Of a stretch of DNA of 5,084 nucleotides, positions 1-4,160 are shown piece after piece. The stretch comes from an uncultured Eubacteriales bacterium. Its GTDB lineage: Bacteria > Bacillota > Clostridia > Christensenellales > Christensenellaceae. Every line of letters starts with the position of its first letter. Position 1 is the first letter of the stretch. Location: NCBI GenBank assembly GCA_905193725.1, contig CAJJPW010000164.1:1-5084 (forward strand). Direction: 5' to 3'. The notes under the pieces are model-generated. The model saw nothing but the letters and a program-made list of their open reading frames with translations. It did not search any database and had not been told where the DNA came from. Made by a program: the position numbers and the translations under genes.

Positions 1-103
1 GCTCATACTGTCCATAATTGTTCGGGCTTCTCTTTAACAGATCTTCTAAAAGATTTTTTCTGCTGTTTTCATCTACTGGTGTGATTTGATCTATTCTCCG
101 CAT
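1..103 (-). CDS. hisD: Probable histidinol dehydrogenase, N-terminal fragment (cut by window edge)
   Basis: Only the first 34 codons are present; the rest lies beyond the left edge. The start is the ATG at 103-101, preceded by AAAGAGG with a spacing of about 7 bases. The visible protein begins MRRIDQITPVDE and continues through a segment containing KNLLEDLLKRSPNNYGQYE. The 'LL.RSP..YG.YE' pattern just after the start matches what I remember of the N-terminus of clostridial histidinol dehydrogenases, the NAD-dependent, zinc-containing enzyme that catalyses the last two steps of histidine synthesis (L-histidinol to L-histidine). None of the catalytic residues falls inside the window, so the call rests on N-terminal resemblance alone. 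It has its own promoter and is separated from the sugar genes by a terminator and about 375 bases, so it is probably the first gene of a separate unit. A HisD paralogue acting on another alcohol is possible. Confidence 0.6.
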   Translation of the reverse strand, partial: MRRIDQITPVDENSRKNLLEDLLKRSPNNYGQYE

Positions 104-213
104 GATATTACCTCTTTTGCTATCTTCTCCAGAAAAAGAGAATTCATGAAAAAAAGAAGCCCATAAGATGTCTTTTCCATCACTACGCAATCTTCTTCTG
201 GGTTTGTGCAACT

Positions 214-222
214 ATTATATCA
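214..222 (-). promoter_or_regulatory. Extended -10 promoter for the hisD-like gene
   Basis: On the minus strand the sequence TGATATAAT gives a perfect TATAAT (219-214) with an upstream TGn (222-220), an extended -10 element. No good -35 lies at 16-18 bases: TTGCAA occurs further upstream but with a spacer of 23. Extended -10 promoters can work without a -35. Transcription would start near 207, giving a leader of roughly 100 bases before the ATG at 103. No T-box sequence (TGGnACCGCG type) is visible in that leader. Confidence 0.5.
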
Positions 223-438
223 TAAAAACCAAGAGAAGGGTATTGCAACCTCTCTCGCCAAATGCTCCCAACAAACTAGAATGTTTCTTTTGTCTCGCAA
301 CTATGTTCTGAAATCGGATGCCATCCCAAGCTACTGAGTTCTTACCTTTTTCCCTTGTCTATTGCCAGTAAGTTTTTTCTGTTTTTCAGATCTTGCCCAT
401 TATTTTGCTCGGCATTTCTGATAATTGTAGGACATGAT
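223..438. other. Non-coding stretch between the hisD promoter and the epimerase terminator
   Basis: I see no supportable gene here on either strand. Open frames crossing it have no ribosome binding site and no recognisable protein. It holds two short repeats shared with other places in the window: TTGCCAGTAAGT (362-373) recurs at 487-498 across the end of the epimerase gene, and CTTTTTCCCTTGT (346-358) recurs at 2678-2690 in the leader of the lipoprotein gene. A small palindrome, GGATgccATCC, lies near 317-327. Confidence 0.5.
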
Positions 439-470
439 AAAAGCCGCCCAACCATTGTTGCGCGGCTTTT
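439..470 (-). terminator. Intrinsic terminator of the epimerase gene
   Basis: AAAAGCCGC (439-447) pairs perfectly with GCGGCTTTT (462-470). Inside, after one C-C mismatch, CAAC (449-452) pairs with GTTG (457-460) around a 4-base loop. The structure starts 12 bases past the epimerase stop codon. Read on the minus strand the 3' arm ends in four Ts and is then broken by ATC, so the U-tract is short. The symmetric A4/T4 ends mean it could work in either direction, but no plus-strand gene ends here. Confidence 0.72.
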
Positions 471-481
471 CAAGTATCCTT

Positions 482-1363
482 TTATTTTGCCAGTAAGTCC
501 TTGATGAACTTGCAGGCGTTTTGAGCTAAGATATCCATGTCGTGCTCTGAAGCACCTCTGCTGATATCCCGCCACACTTTGATGTCGTAGGCAATCTCTC
601 CACCCATGAGCATAAATGGCTCCATGACGATAGCACCCTCATAGTGGATTTCCTTCAAGGCGGCGATCATTTCCGCCCAAGGCAGTTTTCCAGTACCCGG
701 CGTCTTTCTGTTGTTCTCGCCGATGTGGAAGTGGCCCAGATACTCCCCGGTCTGTTTAATGGGAGTGATCATGTCGTCTTCCTCGATATTCATATGGAAG
801 GTATCCAGCAGCACTTTGGCATTGGGGTGGTCTACACGCTTGGCAAAGGCCACGCCTTCTTCTGCCGTGTTCATCAGATACTGCTCAAAGCGATTTACCA
901 CTTCAAAGCAATAAATGACGTTGTTATCCTCCGCCGTCTTCATCAATTCCTTGACGCTGGCAAGGGCAATGTCCTCTTTCCGCTTCTTTTCATCCATATC
1001 AATTCCCATGGTGGGCATGCATTGCCACCCAGCATAGGAGACCCCGTTAAAGATATGAGCATCTACAATAGGCATCGTATCAAAAATCCGCTTGACATGT
1101 TCAATGCCATTTCTGCGAACCGCTTCATCATCTGAAGCTAAGTCATACTCTTTTTCCAAGCCCACACTATAGGTAAAAGAGATATTATGGTCATCCGCCC
1201 GCTTTTTTAAGTCCTTCAATCTCTCTTTGCTAAAGTTCACAAAGCTAGCAGAGGCCACCTCAAGCACGTCAAACCCAAGTCTTGAGACCTTTTCAATTAA
1301 GGCGTCGTAATCAACGTTCCAGTTGTGACTCCAAAATCCATAATGAATACCTACTTTGTTCAT
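482..1363 (-). CDS. Sugar epimerase of the D-psicose/D-tagatose 3-epimerase family (xylose-isomerase-like TIM barrel)
   Basis: A 293-residue cytoplasmic protein, the usual length for ketose 3-epimerases. These enzymes epimerise free ketohexoses at C3 using a divalent metal (Mn or Co). The family's metal ligands are in place: E154 (in FEVVNRFE), D187 (LLDTFHMNIEED), H213 (GHFHIGENNR) and E248 (VMEPF). The substrate-contacting residues E160, H190 and R219 are also kept, as is the KVWRDIS motif near 262-268. The N-terminus reads GIHYGFW where D-psicose epimerases have GIYYAYW, putting His7 at the position of a sugar-contacting Tyr. The loop at about 105-128 is also divergent, so the true substrate may not be D-psicose. 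The start ATG has AAAGGAG (1373-1379) 9 bases upstream. It has its own promoter (1429-1457) and terminator (439-470). The fold and chemistry class are near certain; the substrate is not. Related TIM barrels such as hydroxypyruvate isomerase or IolE-like proteins are less likely given the motifs. Confidence 0.88.
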   Translation of the reverse strand: MNKVGIHYGFWSHNWNVDYDALIEKVSRLGFDVLEVASASFVNFSKERLKDLKKRADDHNISFTYSVGLEKEYDLASDDEAVRRNGIEHVKRIFDTMPIVDAHIFNGVSYAGWQCMPTMGIDMDEKKRKEDIALASVKELMKTAEDNNVIYCFEVVNRFEQYLMNTAEEGVAFAKRVDHPNAKVLLDTFHMNIEEDDMITPIKQTGEYLGHFHIGENNRKTPGTGKLPWAEMIAALKEIHYEGAIVMEPFMLMGGEIAYDIKVWRDISRGASEHDMDILAQNACKFIKDLLAK

Positions 1364-1400
1364 ATGCTTCTTCTCCTTTCGGGTTATAAAATCAAATTCT

Positions 1401-1472
1401 ACCTTTTACAGGTGTTTGTACTACGATTAGTATATCATAGCTTCTGCCTTTTCCCAACCCTTTTGCACAGGT
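1401..1472. repeat. Paired motif flanking the epimerase promoter, possible operators
   Basis: CCTTTTGCACAGGT (1459-1472) and CCTTTTACAGGT (1402-1413) differ only by a GC insertion. The first copy sits directly upstream of the -35 hexamer and the second just downstream of the expected transcription start. The second copy, with the preceding A, also forms the palindrome ACCT-N5-AGGT (1401-1413). This arrangement fits binding sites for a regulator, but no regulator gene is in the window, and a match this short could be chance. Confidence 0.35.
1429..1457 (-). promoter_or_regulatory. Sigma-A-type promoter of the epimerase gene
   Basis: On the minus strand TTGGGA (1457-1452) is followed after exactly 17 bases by TATACT (1434-1429), with an extended -10 TGA directly before the hexamer. 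The predicted start near 1422 gives a leader of about 60 bases. Together with the 128-base gap after the lipoprotein gene, this suggests that the epimerase can be transcribed on its own. Confidence 0.62.
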
Positions 1473-1491
1473 CTTGAATTCTTTCCTCTCT

Positions 1492-2625
1492 TTATGATTG
1501 TGCAGGAGAAGCGCTTGCCGCTGGAGCAGATGCCGATGAGCTGGGAGCTGCCCCTGGTGCGCTTTCGCTGGCAGATGGGCTAGGGGTTGCAGCAGGCGAT
1601 TCTTGTGGTTCCACATAAATATCCCCATATGCCTTTCCCTGGCTCAGGTAATTGTCAATGCTGGATTCACTGGCCACATTGATCTCCAAAGATTCATATT
1701 CTGGGAAGACATAAGAAGTATCTTGGTTGGCCTTTGCAATTTCGCTTACCGTCTTTTCCGCCAATTCGTAGGGGCTGACAAACATTGTGGCATAATACTC
1801 CTTGCTCTTTACCTTTTCCAGCACCGTTTGTTCTCCACCGATATTGATGATATAGGCCTTTTGGTTCAGCTCAGCTAGCGCCTTCTCCACGCCGTTTGCG
1901 ATGATGGTATTCTGGGTAAAGACGATGTTTGCGCTATTTTCGCTCAAAAATTCTTTTGCCATTTCATAGGCCTGCTCTTCTGTATAATCACAGTGGTTGA
2001 CACCTGCTACCGATATGGTATCGTATTCCCCTATCTGTTGGGCAAAACCGTCGTACATCATCTGCATGATAAAGCTGTCTGATGGGCCAAAGAGGGCAAA
2101 CACGCTGGCAGAAGTGAGGTCGTTATCCAGCACTACTTCATTGCACAGTTTGGCTCCTTTGATCCCTAACTCGGAATAATCTGGGCAAATCAGCATATTG
2201 ACCACCCCATTGATGGGCTGCAATACGTTGATCACTGGGATTTTTTTAATCTCACACTGCTCCATAGCACTTTCCAATTGGTCGATATCCACCGGACTTA
2301 CCACCATTGCAACCAGGTTTTCGTCTTCCAGCATCTCTATGATATCTGCCGACTGTTGCTCTGCACTGCCGTTGGCGTTCTTATCGATCACGTCAAAGGA
2401 GTTAGCTGTTGCCTGATTTTTCAGCTCCTCTATAAAGGTAGTATCAAATTCCGTCAGTGCCCCATAGGAGACTCCAATTTTAGGGAGCTGCTGCGCAGGA
2501 GCGTCGTCCAGCTCTTCGCTGGAATAATCCTCTTCCGTTACCTCTGGCTCTCCCGATCCACATCCCACGCATATTCCGATGACCATCAGGATGGCACATA
2601 GCAATCCAATATATTTTTTTCGCAT
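1492..2625 (-). CDS. Sugar-binding lipoprotein, periplasmic-binding-protein type 1 (RbsB-like)
   Basis: A 377-residue exported solute-binding protein. I chose the ATG at 2625-2623 because GGAGGA (2635-2630) lies just before it; the ATG four codons upstream overlaps that site and has none of its own. Residues 1-21 form a lipoprotein signal peptide (MRKKY, then a hydrophobic stretch) ending at Cys22 in the lipobox CVGC, so the protein should be lipid-anchored outside the membrane. An acidic linker (about 27-46) leads to a type 1 periplasmic-binding fold from about 49 to 315. Features of that fold include KIGVSYG at 49-55, repeated α/β segments such as LVAMVVSPVDIDQLESAM, and INIGGEQ at 260-266. 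Residues 341-377 are a Ser/Ala/Pro-rich tail. Relatives bind ribose, galactose, other sugars, inositol or autoinducer-2; the ligand cannot be read from sequence. No transporter permease or ATPase gene is adjacent. It lies between an oxidoreductase and an epimerase gene, which suggests a sugar or polyol ligand. Confidence 0.87.
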   Translation of the reverse strand: MRKKYIGLLCAILMVIGICVGCGSGEPEVTEEDYSSEELDDAPAQQLPKIGVSYGALTEFDTTFIEELKNQATANSFDVIDKNANGSAEQQSADIIEMLEDENLVAMVVSPVDIDQLESAMEQCEIKKIPVINVLQPINGVVNMLICPDYSELGIKGAKLCNEVVLDNDLTSASVFALFGPSDSFIMQMMYDGFAQQIGEYDTISVAGVNHCDYTEEQAYEMAKEFLSENSANIVFTQNTIIANGVEKALAELNQKAYIINIGGEQTVLEKVKSKEYYATMFVSPYELAEKTVSEIAKANQDTSYVFPEYESLEINVASESSIDNYLSQGKAYGDIYVEPQESPAATPSPSASESAPGAAPSSSASAPAASASPAQS

Positions 2626-2735
2626 AACTTCCTCCATAATTAGCGTCCAATGCTGTACTTCCTATTCTAGACACTATCTTTTTCCCTTGTAGGCGTCCAT
2701 ATAGGTGCAATTTAATCATTACCAGTTAATTATAC

Positions 2736-2764
2736 ATTATACTATAAATAGAAAAAAATGTGAA
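2736..2764 (-). promoter_or_regulatory. Strong sigma-A-type promoter of the binding-lipoprotein gene
   Basis: On the minus strand TTCACA (2764-2759; one mismatch to TTGACA) is followed after exactly 17 bases by a perfect TATAAT (2741-2736). It is the best promoter in the window. The expected start near 2729 gives a leader of about 100 bases before the ATG at 2625. The leader carries AAAAAGATAG (2683-2674), also present upstream of the promoter in the inverted repeat at 2809-2849. The AT-rich block just downstream of the -10 (about 2709-2731) is roughly palindromic. Confidence 0.72.
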
Positions 2765-2808
2765 ATCTTTCTCTCTTCTTCCTCCGCCGTGTCTTTTTTT
2801 ATTATTCT

Positions 2809-2849
2809 TCCTATCTTTTTGGGCATTCACAGCAGGCAAAAAGATAGGA
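2809..2849. repeat. Perfect 13-bp inverted repeat between the oxidoreductase and lipoprotein genes
   Basis: TCCTATCTTTTTG (2809-2821) and CAAAAAGATAGGA (2837-2849) are exact reverse complements separated by 15 bases. Neither strand has a T-run after the structure, so it is not itself a classical terminator. Its right arm overlaps the U-tract and the last stem bases of the terminator at 2838-2869, so the two RNA structures could not form together in a read-through transcript. It ends 45 bases upstream of the -35 of the lipoprotein promoter. Confidence 0.8.
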
Positions 2850-2869
2850 CCTGCACCAAATGCAAGCCC
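2838..2869 (-). terminator. Intrinsic terminator of the oxidoreductase gene
   Basis: Read on the minus strand, a 9-pair stem with two G-U wobbles (2869-2861 with 2855-2847) closes a 5-base TTTGG loop and is followed directly by TATCTTTTT (2846-2838). The hairpin begins 37 bases past the TAA stop of the oxidoreductase gene. With the strong promoter at 2736-2764, this marks a transcription boundary between the oxidoreductase and lipoprotein genes. Confidence 0.68.
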
Positions 2870-2906
2870 TCTCTTAAATATGTAAAACTCATTCTTCCTC
2901 TGCTAT

Positions 2907-3938
2907 TTAGTCAAATAGCTCGCTTACCTTTACCAGCCGGCCGGTCTCTACCGATTTCATGCCCGCCGATACCATGGCAAAGCTCTTGATGTTGTCCGCA
3001 AGTGTGGTTTCTGGTTCCAAGTCCTCATCGATGCACTGGATAAAATGCTTTAAGGTGTAATCCATCTCCTCGGCATCCATTTGCACCAGGGGCAGCTTTT
3101 CCCGCTTGATCTCCTTGGTTCCAATGACCACGCTTTCATCCTTGGTATGTTCATAGAAATACACGTCGTTGTTGGCATCTAAGGTGAGGCATCCCTTTTC
3201 TCCGGTGATGGTGAAGTTGCCGTCCCAGCTGGATTCCTTGCCTCTTGCCGCCCAGGAACCGTTGTAGTTGACGTAAATATCCCCCTCCATTTTGATAATG
3301 GCCTCGGTATTTGGCTTGCCTTCAAAGATGCTCCAACAGGGTTTATAAACCCGACAGTATATCTCCTCACAGTCCGCTCCTGTGTAAAAGCGAATCAAGT
3401 CAAAATGGTGAATGCACACATCGCCTAAAAGAGGCATGGCCAGCCCTGCCCGGTACCCCTGTAAGTCCTCCTGTTGGCGGAATTCGCAGAGCACAGATTG
3501 TACTTTCCCGATCATTCCATCTAATATGGCTTTGCGAATGGTCTGGTTATGTGGTCTCCATCTGTAGTTTTGCGAAGACATCATTTTTACCCCTGGGTAT
3601 TTTGCCTTTTCCTTTGCCAGCTGTTTGGCCTGCTCGAAGTCAACGGCCAGCGGTTTTTCCATAATGATATTGATGCCCCTTGCCATGGCCCTAGTAGCCG
3701 CATCAAAGTGCAGTACTGCGGGCAACACGATTACCGCAATATCTGCATCCGCTTTGGCAATCGCCTCTTTGTAATCGGTGTAGATCATATCGTCTGCCAG
3801 GGCATACTTTTCCTTGACCTCGCCCAGTTGTTCTGGGCTAATGGCCACGCCTGCCAACTTCGCATCTGGGTTTTTGTCAATGACGTTCATCCAATAGTTT
3901 CCCCAAAACCCTAAACCTAACAATAGTACTTTATGCAT
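2907..3938 (-). CDS. Gfo/Idh/MocA-family NAD(P)-dependent oxidoreductase
   Basis: A 343-residue cytoplasmic enzyme of normal family length. These proteins oxidise or reduce hydroxyl groups on sugars and cyclitols (glucose-fructose oxidoreductase and inositol 2-dehydrogenase are members). The N-terminal Rossmann fold has GLGFWG at 8-13 as the dinucleotide-binding glycine loop. EKP at 94-96 supplies the conserved catalytic Lys95. The C-terminal substrate domain has D173 and H177 in GDVCIHHFD, the family's D-x3-H active-site pair, followed by TITGEKGCL at 243-251. I chose the ATG at 3938-3936, 11 bases after AAGGAG (3955-3950). A GTG at 3950 in the same frame overlaps that site and is unlikely. 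It is the first of three minus-strand genes that include a sugar-binding lipoprotein and a ketose-epimerase-like protein, pointing to oxidation of a sugar or polyol. It ends at its own terminator. A perfect 7-bp inverted repeat with a 4-base loop (2902-2919) straddles the stop codon. The substrate cannot be told from sequence. Confidence 0.9.
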   Translation of the reverse strand: MHKVLLLGLGFWGNYWMNVIDKNPDAKLAGVAISPEQLGEVKEKYALADDMIYTDYKEAIAKADADIAVIVLPAVLHFDAATRAMARGINIIMEKPLAVDFEQAKQLAKEKAKYPGVKMMSSQNYRWRPHNQTIRKAILDGMIGKVQSVLCEFRQQEDLQGYRAGLAMPLLGDVCIHHFDLIRFYTGADCEEIYCRVYKPCWSIFEGKPNTEAIIKMEGDIYVNYNGSWAARGKESSWDGNFTITGEKGCLTLDANNDVYFYEHTKDESVVIGTKEIKREKLPLVQMDAEEMDYTLKHFIQCIDEDLEPETTLADNIKSFAMVSAGMKSVETGRLVKVSELFD

Positions 3939-3959
3939 GTTATATACCACTCCTTATAC

Positions 3960-3981
3960 TGTAACCTCATTTACTGTTACA
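3960..3981. repeat. Inverted repeat TGTAAC-N10-GTTACA upstream of the oxidoreductase, possible operator
   Basis: TGTAAC (3960-3965) and GTTACA (3976-3981) are perfect 6-bp reverse complements 10 bases apart. The repeat lies 4 bases upstream of the oxidoreductase's AAGGAG site (3955-3950), so a bound repressor could block transcription, or an RNA hairpin could mask the ribosome site. The size and spacing fit a dimeric helix-turn-helix regulator; which one is unknown. Confidence 0.4.
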
Positions 3982-4030
3982 TTTTCTTGATACCTCTATT
4001 AAGGTTCGACTCTTCTTTAGCAAATTCCTC

Positions 4031-4059
4031 CTGATATTTCACAATATTTACCAAATCAA
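4031..4059 (-). promoter_or_regulatory. Weak candidate promoter of the oxidoreductase gene
   Basis: On the minus strand TTGATT (4059-4054) and TATCAG (4036-4031) are 17 bases apart, each matching consensus at four of six positions. The start would be near 4024, leaving a leader of about 85 bases that contains the inverted repeat at 3960-3981. The -35 lies within the loop of another inverted repeat (4041-4073), which would suit a regulated promoter. I saw nothing better in this gap. Confidence 0.35.
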
Positions 4060-4073
4060 AGAAGGTAAATTGT
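4041..4073. repeat. Inverted repeat overlapping the candidate oxidoreductase promoter
   Basis: ATTTACC (4046-4052) and GGTAAAT (4064-4070) are perfect reverse complements 11 bases apart. Allowing two unpaired bases, the arms extend to ACAATATTTACC (4041-4052) and GGTAAATTGT (4064-4073). One arm falls between the -35 and -10 of the candidate minus-strand promoter and the other just upstream of its -35, a typical operator position. Confidence 0.4.
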
Positions 4074-4105
4074 CCTTCTTTTTTCTCCCTACTCCTAAAA
4101 AAGAG

Positions 4106-4133
4106 TTGTGCAATTCTTCATGTGTGGTATCAT
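4106..4133 (+). promoter_or_regulatory. Candidate promoter of the metallo-hydrolase gene
   Basis: TTGTGC (4106-4111) is followed after 16 bases by TATCAT (4128-4133), one mismatch from TATAAT, with TGG directly before it as an extended -10. Transcription would begin near 4140 and the GTG start is at 4161, so the leader is short but still includes the AAAGGA ribosome site (4147-4152). The -35 is poor; the extended -10 carries most of the case. Confidence 0.45.
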
Positions 4134-4160
4134 GGAAGGAAGAGAGAAAGGAAGTGCACC

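Noticed and set aside
104..207. T-box or classical attenuator in the hisD leader
   Set aside because: There is no TGGnACCGCG-type element, no run of histidine codons, and no convincing hairpin before the seven Ts near 149-155; only a weak AAGAAG/CTTCTT pairing can be drawn.
342..575. Minus-strand 77-codon frame overlapping the 3' end of the epimerase gene
   Set aside because: It overlaps a confidently assigned gene in another frame, runs through the terminator hairpin, has no ribosome site and gives no recognisable protein.
644..1135. Plus-strand 163-codon frame opposite the epimerase gene
   Set aside because: It lies wholly antisense to a gene with a full set of family motifs and its translation shows no domain; it is a shadow of the real gene.
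1505..1518. AAGCGCTT core resembling a catabolite-responsive (cre) site near the 3' end of the lipoprotein gene
   Set aside because: Only about 9 of 14 consensus positions match on either strand, and it lies in the GC-rich Ser/Ala-coding tail, where such palindromes arise from codon choice.
2626..2637. ATG at 2637-2635 as the start of the lipoprotein
   Set aside because: The GGAGGA ribosome site lies within its first codons and serves the ATG at 2625-2623, which also gives a typical MRKK signal-peptide start.
346..2690. 13-base repeat CTTTTTCCCTTGT at 346-358 and 2678-2690 as a shared regulatory site
   Set aside because: It is pyrimidine-rich, its flanks do not match, and its positions relative to genes differ; one such match in 5 kb can occur by chance.
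2809..2849. The 13-bp inverted repeat as ends of a tiny mobile element
   Set aside because: The arms enclose only 15 bases and no target-site duplication or transposase remnant is seen.
3939..3950. GTG at 3950-3948 as the start of the oxidoreductase
   Set aside because: It overlaps the AAGGAG ribosome site, leaving none at a workable distance; the ATG at 3938-3936 also places the Rossmann fold directly at the N-terminus, as is usual.
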